NCBI RefSeq assembly: GCF_004359515.1
Contig: NZ_SCWD01000002.1
Coordinates: 186,001 to 250,000 of the forward strand
Direction of reading: 5' to 3'
From: Macrococcus carouselicus
GTDB lineage: Bacteria > Bacillota > Bacilli > Staphylococcales > Staphylococcaceae
Length of the DNA: 64,000 nucleotides
Below are positions 56,136 through 64,000 of the stretch, piece by piece. Both the position numbers and the translations under genes were made by a program. The notes below the pieces were generated by a model that was not told where the DNA came from, searched no databases, and was given only the letters and a program-made list of their open reading frames with translations. How positions within the stretch are numbered: the stretch's first letter is position 1; each line of letters opens with the position of its first letter.

Positions 56136-57424
56136 TGTTTGAGACTCTCAGGAATTTCTTCACAACAAAAGAAATTCGTAGCAAGATATTGTTTACACTC
56201 GCAATGTTACTAATCTTCAAAATCGGAACCTATATTCCGGTTCCTGGTGTTAACCCTGAAGCTTTTGATTCAAAAGCGAATGCCGGTGTGACTGATTTAT
56301 TCAACACATTCGGTGGGGGTGCACTGAAGAATTTCTCCATACTAGCGATGGGGATTATGCCTTATATCACGGCATCTATCGTCATGCAGCTTCTGCAGAT
56401 GGATGTAGTACCTAAACTGACAGAATGGTCCAAGCAAGGGGAAGTGGGTCGTAAGAAAATCACTCAGGTGACACGTTACTTCACCATCGTCCTTGCATTC
56501 ATTCAAGGTCTAGGAATGAGTTATAGCTTCAACAATATGCTTGGAGGCCAGTTGATCAACAACACATCAATCTGGAGCTTCCTGCTGATTGCCCTTGTTT
56601 TAACTGCCGGGACTGCATTTTTGATGTGGTTAGGTGAACAGATTACACAGTACGGTGTCGGTAATGGAATCTCCATTATTATCTTCGCTGGTATCTTATC
56701 TTCTATCCCGACAGCACTCGGACAGTTCTATCAGCAGAGTTTCGTTGGTGCAGATGATACAACGATGGCATTCCTTAAAGCAATCGGCTTACTTTTAGGT
56801 ATGATTTTATTAACAGCGGGTGCGGTATTTGTACTTCAGGCAGTACGTAAAATACCGATTCAATATGCTAAACGTCAAACAGGCAATCGTCTAGCACCTC
56901 AAGCGACATTCCTTCCGATGAAGGTCAATGCAGCAGGGGTTATTCCAGTTATCTTCGCAATGGCATTCTTTATGCTGCCGAAGACACTTACTCTGTTCTT
57001 TCCTACAAAGGAATGGGCACAGAACGTTGCGACTTATGCAGACCCGACTCACGGTGTCGGCATGGTGATCTATGTCTTACTGATCATCGCATTCTCATAT
57101 TTCTACGCATTTGTGCAGGTCAATCCTGAACAGATGGCCGAGAACCTGAGAAAGCAAGGCAGTTACGTACCAGGCATCCGTCCTGGGAAATCAACACAAG
57201 ACTATATCACACGCGTGTTATATCGCTTAACTTTTGTCGGATCATTATTCCTGGCACTGATCTCCATTCTGCCGCTTATTGCGACAGGATTAATGAACCT
57301 ACCTCAATCCTTGCAGATTGGTGGTACAAGTTTACTGATCGTAATTGGTGTAGCGCTTGAAACAATGGCTCAGTTAAAAGCACAGCTTAACCAACGTGAA
57401 TATAGAGGATTCAGAAGACGTTAG
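56135..57424 (+). CDS. secY: SecY, core of the protein-export channel
   Basis: 429 residues, ten membrane helices. Landmarks are [20 protein letters not shown] near the plug and TM2, and [22 protein letters not shown] in the cytoplasmic loop that contacts SecA and the ribosome. Works with SecE and SecG encoded elsewhere. Confidence 0.97.
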   Translation: MFETLRNFFTTKEIRSKILFTLAMLLIFKIGTYIPVPGVNPEAFDSKANAGVTDLFNTFGGGALKNFSILAMGIMPYITASIVMQLLQMDVVPKLTEWSKQGEVGRKKITQVTRYFTIVLAFIQGLGMSYSFNNMLGGQLINNTSIWSFLLIALVLTAGTAFLMWLGEQITQYGVGNGISIIIFAGILSSIPTALGQFYQQSFVGADDTTMAFLKAIGLLLGMILLTAGAVFVLQAVRKIPIQYAKRQTGNRLAPQATFLPMKVNAAGVIPVIFAMAFFMLPKTLTLFFPTKEWAQNVATYADPTHGVGMVIYVLLIIAFSYFYAFVQVNPEQMAENLRKQGSYVPGIRPGKSTQDYITRVLYRLTFVGSLFLALISILPLIATGLMNLPQSLQIGGTSLLIVIGVALETMAQLKAQLNQREYRGFRRR

Positions 57425-57427
57425 TAG

Positions 57428-58087
<660 letters not shown>

Positions 58088-58268
58088 TTCATATACCGTT
58101 TCGCCTCCGGGTGAAGATACTTTTAATGTTCCAGAGCAATAAATATGACGTTATCCTCACCTAAAGTCCAGACAAGTCCATAGATTTATTGAATAGAATC
58201 ATTTATAATAGATGAGTTGACAATGTATCTAGACTTTCTTGAAACTTAAAAAAAGGGGGCAAATGATA
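58088..58268 (+). promoter_or_regulatory. gap before infA with possible internal promoter
   Basis: The 181-base gap contains TATAAT at 58204-58209 with a weak upstream hexamer (TAGATT at 17 bases) and a TTGACA at 58217. A secondary promoter for infA-rpmJ-rpsM-rpsK-rpoA-rplQ is plausible. No gene is seen. Confidence 0.4.
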
Positions 58269-58487
58269 ATGGCTAAACAAGATGTTATTGAATTAGAAGG
58301 TACAGTACTCGATACTTTACCGAATGCAATGTTTAAAGTAGAACTTGAGAATGGTCATGAAATCTTAGCACATGTGAGTGGTAAGATTCGTATGAACTAT
58401 ATCCGTATTCTACCTGGCGACAAAGTAACAGTGGAAATGAGTCCATACGATCTGACGCGTGGACGCATCACGTATCGTTTCAAATAA
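58269..58487 (+). CDS. infA: translation initiation factor IF-1
   Basis: 72 residues from the ATG at 58269 ([20 protein letters not shown]), S1-type OB fold ending in [18 protein letters not shown] precedes it. Upstream in-frame codons from 58239 cover the ribosome binding site and are not used. Confidence 0.97.
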   Translation: MAKQDVIELEGTVLDTLPNAMFKVELENGHEILAHVSGKIRMNYIRILPGDKVTVEMSPYDLTRGRITYRFK

Positions 58488-58507
58488 ACGAACTCCATCA
58501 TAAATAG

Positions 58508-58633
<126 letters not shown>

Positions 58634-58652
58634 AAATGGAGGTGCACTATAA

Positions 58653-59018
58653 ATGGCACGTATCGCAGGTGTAGATATCCCTCGTGAGAAACGCGTTGTA
58701 ATTGCGTTAACTTACATTTATGGTATCGGTAAAACGTCCGCACAACAAATCTTATCAGAAGCTGGAGTTTCTGAAAGTACACGTGTGCGCGATTTAACAG
58801 AAGAAGAAACTAACAAAATCCGTGAAGCAGTCGATAGTTACAAAGTTGAAGGTGACCTTCGTCGTGAAAGAAACTTAAACATCAAACGTCTGATGGAAAT
58901 CGGTTCATACCGTGGTATCCGTCACCGTCGTGGTTTACCTACACGTGGACAGAATACTAAAAACAACGCTCGTACTCGTAAAGGCCCAGTTAAAACTGTA
59001 GCTAACAAAAAGAAATAA
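58653..59018 (+). CDS. rpsM: 30S ribosomal protein S13
   Basis: 121 residues, starting [20 protein letters not shown], ending in the basic tail [15 protein letters not shown] that reaches the P site. GGAGGTG precedes the ATG. Confidence 0.98.
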   Translation: MARIAGVDIPREKRVVIALTYIYGIGKTSAQQILSEAGVSESTRVRDLTEEETNKIREAVDSYKVEGDLRRERNLNIKRLMEIGSYRGIRHRRGLPTRGQNTKNNARTRKGPVKTVANKKK

Positions 59019-59040
59019 TAAGTAAAGGAGTGAAACATAA

Positions 59041-59430
59041 ATGGCTCGTAAACAAGTATCTCGTAAACGTAGAGTTAAAAAGAATATTGAAAACGGTGTA
59101 GCTCACATCCGTTCAACATTCAACAATACAATCGTTACAATCACTGATGAATTCGGTAACGCTTTATCTTGGTCATCAGCTGGTGCGTTAGGTTTCAGAG
59201 GTTCTCGTAAATCTACTCCATTCGCAGCACAGATGGCTTCAGAAACTGCTTCTAAAGCAGCGATGGAACACGGTTTAAAAACAGTTGAAGTAACAGTTAA
59301 AGGACCAGGTGCAGGTCGTGAAGCCGCAATCCGTGCATTACAATCAGCAGGTCTTGAAATCACTGCGATCAAAGACGTTACACCAGTTCCTCATAACGGT
59401 TGTCGTCCACCAAAACGTCGTCGCGTATAA
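59041..59430 (+). CDS. rpsK: 30S ribosomal protein S11
   Basis: 129 residues with [18 protein letters not shown] and the C-terminal [13 protein letters not shown]. Forms the platform near the E site. Confidence 0.98.
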   Translation: MARKQVSRKRRVKKNIENGVAHIRSTFNNTIVTITDEFGNALSWSSAGALGFRGSRKSTPFAAQMASETASKAAMEHGLKTVEVTVKGPGAGREAAIRALQSAGLEITAIKDVTPVPHNGCRPPKRRRV

Positions 59431-59509
59431 TTTTTCTTAGTACTGAAAGTCACTTACAATAGTAGTAGCACTAAAAAATTATTCGACGTTGTTGAAGGAG
59501 GATAAATAA

Positions 59510-60454
59510 ATGATTGAAATCGAAAAGCCTAGAATTGAGACAGTTGAAATCAGTGAAGATTCTAAATTCGGTAAATTCGTTGTTGAACCGTTGGAACGTG
59601 GTTATGGGACAACTTTAGGAAACTCCTTGCGTCGTATCCTGCTTTCTTCATTACCTGGTGCGGCTGTAAAAAACATCGAAATCGAAGGCGTTCTGCACGA
59701 ATTCTCTACTGTAGAGAACGTGGTGGAAGACGTTACAACTATGATCATGAACATCAAAGGCCTTGCGCTTAAAATCTATTCAGATGAAGATAAAGTGCTT
59801 GAAATTGATGTAAAGGATGAAGGTATTGTAACGGCCAAAGATATCATGCATGACAGCGACGTTGAGATTTTAAACCCAGATTTAAAAATCGCAACAGTAT
59901 CTAAAGGTGGACACCTGAAAATGCGTTTAATCGCCAATGCAGGTCGTGGCTATGCTTTAGCTGAAGATAACAATGCCAGTGATTTACCAATTGGTGTGAT
60001 TCCAGTGGATTCACTTTACACACCAGTTGAGCGTGTGAACTACACAGTGGAGAATACACGTGTAGGACAGAGTACGAACTTTGATAAATTAACGATGGAT
60101 GTCTGGACAGACGGATCATTAACACCTCAAGAAGCGGTATCGCTTGGTGCTAAGATCATGACTGAACACCTGAATATCTTCGTTAACTTAACAGACGAAG
60201 CACAGAACGCTGAAATCATGATTGAAAAAGAAGAAGATCACAAAGAAAAAGTACTTGAAATGTCTATCGAAGAATTAGACTTATCAGTACGTTCTTATAA
60301 CTGTTTAAAACGTGCAGGAATTAACTCTGTACAGGAACTTGCAGATAAATCCGAGGCGGACATGATGAAAGTTCGTAACTTAGGACGCAAGTCACTTGAA
60401 GAAGTTAAGTTCAAACTTGAAGACTTAGGTCTTGGATTAAGAAAAGAAGACTAG
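59510..60454 (+). CDS. rpoA: RNA polymerase alpha subunit
   Basis: 314 residues. The N-terminal dimerisation domain (1-230) contains [20 protein letters not shown] near 28-47; the C-terminal domain (about 245-314) carries the helix-hairpin-helix [16 protein letters not shown] and [11 protein letters not shown] that bind UP elements and regulators. A 79-base gap without a terminator precedes it. Confidence 0.98.
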   Translation: MIEIEKPRIETVEISEDSKFGKFVVEPLERGYGTTLGNSLRRILLSSLPGAAVKNIEIEGVLHEFSTVENVVEDVTTMIMNIKGLALKIYSDEDKVLEIDVKDEGIVTAKDIMHDSDVEILNPDLKIATVSKGGHLKMRLIANAGRGYALAEDNNASDLPIGVIPVDSLYTPVERVNYTVENTRVGQSTNFDKLTMDVWTDGSLTPQEAVSLGAKIMTEHLNIFVNLTDEAQNAEIMIEKEEDHKEKVLEMSIEELDLSVRSYNCLKRAGINSVQELADKSEADMMKVRNLGRKSLEEVKFKLEDLGLGLRKED

Positions 60455-60472
60455 TAGAAGGAGGTACGATTC

Positions 60473-60841
60473 ATGGGTTACAGAAAATTAGGCCGCACTT
60501 CAGATCAACGTAAAGCGATGTTACGCGATTTAGCTACATCTTTAATCGTGAACGAACGTATCGAAACAACTGAAGCTCGCGCGAAAGAATTACGTAAAAT
60601 CGTTGAGAAATTAATCACTTTAGGTAAACGCGGTGACTTGCATGCTCGTCGTCAGGCAGCACAAGTATTACGTCGTGTTGAAATCACAAATGAAGATGAC
60701 ACTACTCAATTCGCAGTACAGAAATTATTCAATGAAGTAGCACCACGCTATAACGAGCGTCAAGGTGGCTACACGCGTATCATGAAAGTTGGACCACGTC
60801 GCGGAGACGGTTCTGAAATGGTTATCATTGAATTAGTATAA
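60473..60841 (+). CDS. rplQ: 50S ribosomal protein L17
   Basis: 122 residues, starting [20 protein letters not shown], ending [12 protein letters not shown]. Near the tunnel exit. Last gene of the ribosomal transcription unit. Confidence 0.97.
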   Translation: MGYRKLGRTSDQRKAMLRDLATSLIVNERIETTEARAKELRKIVEKLITLGKRGDLHARRQAAQVLRRVEITNEDDTTQFAVQKLFNEVAPRYNERQGGYTRIMKVGPRRGDGSEMVIIELV

Positions 60842-60928
60842 TCCGGTTTATAGGGATCATTTATCTGACACACACTATAAGCAAATGAGTGCAACGATAA
60901 TGTTTACCACACATAGATATTGTCTAGC

Positions 60929-60996
60929 TCAGAGTATTCTGCCACAATTGAACATTCATATGCGTGAACTCCTGTGGCAGAGTGCGCGCTTTTTTC
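60929..60996 (+). terminator. long imperfect hairpin after rplQ
   Basis: CTGCCACA and TGTGGCAG pair across a large inverted region, followed by GCGCGCTTTTTT. With the perfect hairpin just downstream it probably ends the ribosomal transcript. The rest of 60842-61124 holds no gene. Confidence 0.6.
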
Positions 60997-61002
60997 ATTC
61001 CT

Positions 61003-61034
61003 AATCCTTTTAGCAGACGCTAAAAGGATTTTTT
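61003..61034 (+). terminator. strong terminator upstream of ecfA1
   Basis: AATCCTTTTAGC and GCTAAAAGGATT form a perfect 12-bp stem around AGAC with a T-run. Confidence 0.93.
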
Positions 61035-61065
61035 GTGTTAAAGCCATTAAATAAGCGGCGGGCAG

Positions 61066-61093
61066 TTGTCTGAGAGTATGAATCATGTATACT
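61066..61093 (+). promoter_or_regulatory. promoter of the ecfA1-ecfA2-ecfT-truA operon
   Basis: TTGTCT (61066-61071), 16-base spacer and TATACT (61088-61093), 31 bases before the ecfA1 ATG. Confidence 0.65.
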
Positions 61094-61124
61094 AGTGATA
61101 CATATGCAAAAAGGAGGAGAGCGC

Positions 61125-61913
61125 ATGCTGGAAGTGAAGAATGTCAGCTACAGGTATGAGGAGCAGGAGACGGATGCACTGACAGATGTGTCGTTCTCCA
61201 TCATGAAGGGAGAATGGGTCTCTATCGTCGGCCATAACGGTTCAGGCAAGTCGACCTTGGTCAAATTACTGGGTGCCATTATGCCGCTGCAGCACGGTCA
61301 TATCCTCATTGATGGAATAGCCGTGACAGAGAACAGTTACGCCATCCACGGCAAGGTCGGCATGGTGTTTCAGAATCCTGATAATCAGTTCGTCGGTGCG
61401 ACGGTTGAGGATGATATCGCGTTCGGTCTCGAGAACTACGGCATCGACTATGACGAGATGCATAGACGGGTGGACGAGGTGCTGGAGGCTGTCTCCATGT
61501 CCCATATGAAGATGCATGAGCCGCATCATCTGTCAGGCGGTCAGAAGCAGCGTGTGGCGATTGCCGGTGTCATTGCGCTCAGACCGCGTATCATCATCTT
61601 GGACGAGGCGACGGCGATGCTGGACCCGGAAGGCCGTCTTGAGGTACTGGACGTCATCAGACAGCTGCAGCGTGACCTGAACCTCACGGTGATAGCAATC
61701 ACTCACGACCTGGAGGAGACGATAGAGGCAGACAGGTTACTGGTGATGCACCAGGGCAGACTCGTGATGCAGGGGACGCCTGAGACCTTATTTGAGCGCG
61801 GAGACGAACTTGAAGCGCTCGGTCTGCCGTTACCGTTCTCGATGCGCATGTATCAGCTGATAACAGGCGCATCCCAATTTATACAGGATGAGGAGCTGCT
61901 GGATAACCTATGA
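61125..61913 (+). CDS. ecfA1: energy-coupling factor ATPase EcfA1
   Basis: 262 residues. Walker A GHNGSGKST at 36-44, Q-loop VFQNPDNQFVG, signature LSGGQKQ and Walker B IILDEAT with glutamate. One of two ATPases that power vitamin and metal S components such as BioY. I chose the ATG at 61125 after AAGGAGGAG; the longer frame from 61095 begins inside the promoter region. It overlaps ecfA2 by 4 bases. Confidence 0.93.
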   Translation: MLEVKNVSYRYEEQETDALTDVSFSIMKGEWVSIVGHNGSGKSTLVKLLGAIMPLQHGHILIDGIAVTENSYAIHGKVGMVFQNPDNQFVGATVEDDIAFGLENYGIDYDEMHRRVDEVLEAVSMSHMKMHEPHHLSGGQKQRVAIAGVIALRPRIIILDEATAMLDPEGRLEVLDVIRQLQRDLNLTVIAITHDLEETIEADRLLVMHQGRLVMQGTPETLFERGDELEALGLPLPFSMRMYQLITGASQFIQDEELLDNL

Positions 61914-62761
61914 TTGATTTCCAACACGCAGGCTATGCTTACTCAAAAGGAACGCCGTTTGAAGTGCGCGCATTATATCATATCACGACTGACTTTGAAC
62001 TCGGCAGATACTATGCCGTCATCGGTCACACTGGATCGGGTAAATCCACATTGATTCAGCATCTTAACGGCCTGCTGAAGCCAACTGAGGGTGCTATCCA
62101 GTTTGATGACTTAGCCATTACCCCTAAGACGAAGAACAAATATCTGGCCCCGCTCAGACGTCGTGTGGGCGTAGTCTTTCAGTTCGCGGAGCAGCAGCTC
62201 TTTGAGGAGACGGTGCTGAAGGACATCATCTTCGGTCCGCTTAACTACGGTGTAGAGGAAGAAGTAGCGACAGACAGGGCTTATCAATTGATGACACTCC
62301 TTGATCTGGATCAGTCGCTGCTCGACCGTTCACCTTTTGATCTGTCAGGCGGCCAGATGCGACGTGTGGCCATTGCCGGCGTCCTCGCTATGGAGCCGGA
62401 GATACTGGTCCTGGACGAACCGACAGCAGGTCTCGATCCGAAAGGACAGCAGGAGATCATGGCGCTGTTCGATCAGATTCACCGGGAGACGGGTATGACC
62501 ATTATCCTCGTGACCCACCAGATGGACCAGGCGGCACGTGCCGACAATATCAAAGTGCTGCATCAGGGCACCATAGTCCTTGAAGGGACACCGGAGGACA
62601 TCTTCAGACAGGACCTGAGTCCCTATGACCTGCTGCCGCCGAAAGTCGTGCAGCTGCAGCGCGCGGTGGAGGAGAAGCACGGTATTCAGTTCCCATCACT
62701 CGCACTGACAGCGGAACAGTTCGCCGCTATGTATAAGGACTGGAGGGCTCACCATGCTTGA
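61910..62761 (+). CDS. ecfA2: energy-coupling factor ATPase EcfA2
   Basis: 283 residues. Walker A GHTGSGKST near 41-49, Q-loop VFQFAEQQLFEETV (typical of EcfA2), signature LSGGQMRR and Walker B ILVLDEPT. Forms the heterodimer with EcfA1. It overlaps ecfT by 8 bases. Confidence 0.93.
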   Translation: MIDFQHAGYAYSKGTPFEVRALYHITTDFELGRYYAVIGHTGSGKSTLIQHLNGLLKPTEGAIQFDDLAITPKTKNKYLAPLRRRVGVVFQFAEQQLFEETVLKDIIFGPLNYGVEEEVATDRAYQLMTLLDLDQSLLDRSPFDLSGGQMRRVAIAGVLAMEPEILVLDEPTAGLDPKGQQEIMALFDQIHRETGMTIILVTHQMDQAARADNIKVLHQGTIVLEGTPEDIFRQDLSPYDLLPPKVVQLQRAVEEKHGIQFPSLALTAEQFAAMYKDWRAHHA

Positions 62762-63551
62762 TAAGATGGTCCTCGGGCGTTACGTCCCCCTCGATTCCTT
62801 TGTCCATCACCTGGACCCGCGCATGAAGCTGATCTTCGTCTTTCTGATGACGATTGTCATCTTCTTTGCGAATAATGTTATCACCTATCTCCTGCTGATT
62901 GCCGTCATCCTGATTGCGCTCTATGCCTCAGAACTCAGATTATCGTTTCTGATCGGTGGCCTGAAGCCGATCCTGCTGCTGCTCGTCTTCACGTTCTTCA
63001 TGCATATCTTCTGGACGAAAGGCGGCGGGACAGTATTCAGATTGGGCTTTCTTACAGTAGACCGTAACGGTGTGGAGCAGGGGATATTCATCACGCTGCG
63101 ATTTGTCTTGATCATCTTCCTGACGACCATCATGACCTTGACGACAAGTCCGATCTCGCTCACGGATGCGATGGAGACCTTGTTCAGACCGCTCAGAAAG
63201 CTCAAAATCCCTGTGCATGAACTCGCGCTCATGATGTCCATCGCCCTCAGATTCATTCCGACATTGATGGACGAGACGCAGAAGGTCATGCGCGCACAGA
63301 TGTCCCGCGGCTCCGATATGACGACAGGGAGCGCGATCAAGCGCCTGAAGGCCATCGTGCCGCTCCTTGTCCCGCTCTTTGTCTCGGCATTCAAACGCGC
63401 TGAGGACCTGGCTGTCGCCATGGAAGTCCGCGGCTACCGAGGCGATATCAACCGAACGAAATACCGCCGGCTGAACTGGCGTCTGACCGATACACTGACC
63501 TTACTCACCATTATACCGATTACATTACTCATCCTGTATTATAGAAACTAG
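62754..63551 (+). CDS. ecfT: energy-coupling factor transmembrane protein EcfT
   Basis: 265 residues, about five or six membrane helices, plus the two cytoplasmic Ala-Arg-Gly-type motifs that clamp the ATPases, here MSRGSD and MEVRGYRG. It is shared by several S components; bioY at the left edge of the window may be one client. Confidence 0.93.
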   Translation: MLDKMVLGRYVPLDSFVHHLDPRMKLIFVFLMTIVIFFANNVITYLLLIAVILIALYASELRLSFLIGGLKPILLLLVFTFFMHIFWTKGGGTVFRLGFLTVDRNGVEQGIFITLRFVLIIFLTTIMTLTTSPISLTDAMETLFRPLRKLKIPVHELALMMSIALRFIPTLMDETQKVMRAQMSRGSDMTTGSAIKRLKAIVPLLVPLFVSAFKRAEDLAVAMEVRGYRGDINRTKYRRLNWRLTDTLTLLTIIPITLLILYYRN

Positions 63552-63560
63552 AGGTGACCG

Positions 63561-64000
63561 ATGCGAATTTTACTACAACTCACTTATAACGGTGCGAACT
63601 TCCAGGGCTTTCAGATCCAGAACGAAGGCCGCACCGTCCAGTACGAACTGGAACGCATACTGAAGCGCATGCATAGAGACTTTGTGCGTATTCACCCATC
63701 ATCCCGGACGGATAAAGGCGTGCATGCCCTCTGCCAGTATGTCCATTTCGACACACATCTGAACCTGACAGCTGACAAATGGCAGCATGCCTTCAACTCA
63801 GCACTGCCAGATGACATCTACGTTACAGCAGTCAGACAGATTCCTGAAGACTTCCACAGCCGCTATCATTGTATCGGCAAGGCCTACCGCTACAAGATCT
63901 ACCAGGCACCTTACCGCGACGTCATGAAGACGGGTATCGAGACCTACTATCCGCATGACCTGAATCTTGAACTGATGAACGAAGCGGCACAAGCCTTCCT
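63561..64000 (+). CDS. truA: tRNA pseudouridine synthase A, N-terminal part (gene runs off the window)
   Basis: The first 146 residues are in the window. TruA makes pseudouridine at positions 38-40 of tRNAs; the catalytic aspartate is Asp51 in SSRTDKGVHA. The start MRILLQLTYNGANFQGFQIQ is typical. GAGGTG lies 7 bases before the ATG, 9 bases after ecfT, so the gene is in the ecf operon as in other Firmicutes. Confidence 0.95.
   Translation, partial: MRILLQLTYNGANFQGFQIQNEGRTVQYELERILKRMHRDFVRIHPSSRTDKGVHALCQYVHFDTHLNLTADKWQHAFNSALPDDIYVTAVRQIPEDFHSRYHCIGKAYRYKIYQAPYRDVMKTGIETYYPHDLNLELMNEAAQAF

Noticed and set aside
62921-63421. Minus-strand frame of 166 codons opposite ecfT.
   Set aside because: ecfT motifs and the operon layout support only the plus strand.

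Overview
The window looks like chromosomal DNA of a Staphylococcaceae bacterium, most likely a Macrococcus or a close relative. The evidence is a staphylococcal-type molybdenum cofactor cluster, femX/fmhB next to an RND pump gene, glcU plus glucose dehydrogenase, a standalone topB, and the S10-spc-alpha ribosomal block followed by ecfA1-ecfA2-ecfT-truA, in an order recalled from Staphylococcus. The cytochrome- and DAP-independent features seen do not fix a genus; that placement is inference. No tRNA, rRNA, CRISPR array, integrase or transposase was seen.

Layout. 1-960: tail of bioY and a GNAT gene. 973-8273: fdhD and moeB-moaB / moaC / moeA-mobB-moaE-moaD-mobA-moaA, making molybdopterin for a Mo enzyme outside the window. 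A truncated nitrate/nitrite-transporter-like remnant sits where moeB begins, and no modABC is present. 8515-16528: desaturase, MarR-MFS pair, succinate-semialdehyde-type dehydrogenase, a frameshifted small lipoprotein, an M50 peptidase, a penicillin-binding DD-carboxypeptidase, and a nucleoside transporter. 16600-21430: a 26-residue ORF, two Rex-type operators in front of a decayed lactate permease and intact ldh, yitT-nagB, a decayed ferredoxin-NADP reductase, and a Fur box in front of fhuC with a decayed fhuB-like permease. 21514-30551: an uncharacterised GTPase, msmX, a GH13 glucosidase, a large secreted multidomain nuclease with a 22-copy five-residue repeat, a VOC protein and femX. 31042-46623: RND exporter, SAM-I riboswitch plus aminotransferase, MFS exporter, phosphoesterase, glucose uptake and oxidation pair, GNAT-HAD pair, topB, a purine permease with PurR-type boxes, and two copies of a palindromic repeat. 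46726-60841: the ribosomal superoperon from rpsJ to rplQ with secY, adk, infA and rpoA. 61125-64000: energy-coupling-factor module and the start of truA.

How genes work together. The mo genes form one pathway from GTP (MoaA, MoaC) through molybdopterin (MoaD, MoaE, MoeB) to Mo insertion and dinucleotide formation (MoaB, MoeA, MobA, MobB), with FdhD sulfurating the cofactor for formate dehydrogenase. FhuC and MsmX are both ATPases without an intact permease beside them; in related bacteria each serves several importers, which could explain why they survive while neighbours decay. BioY at the left edge is the kind of S component that the EcfA1-EcfA2-EcfT module at the right edge can energise. 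Four genes in the first 22 kb (narK/narT-like, lctP, FNR, fhuB-like) are broken remnants beside intact partners, so the most distinctive theme here is local gene decay with retained operators. I did not find a clearly new multi-gene system. The best candidates for undescribed elements are the 26-residue ORF with its Shine-Dalgarno in a hairpin loop (16603-16732), the small frameshifted lipoprotein (12826-12979), the IRG-like GTPase, and the paired palindromes at 46068-46165.
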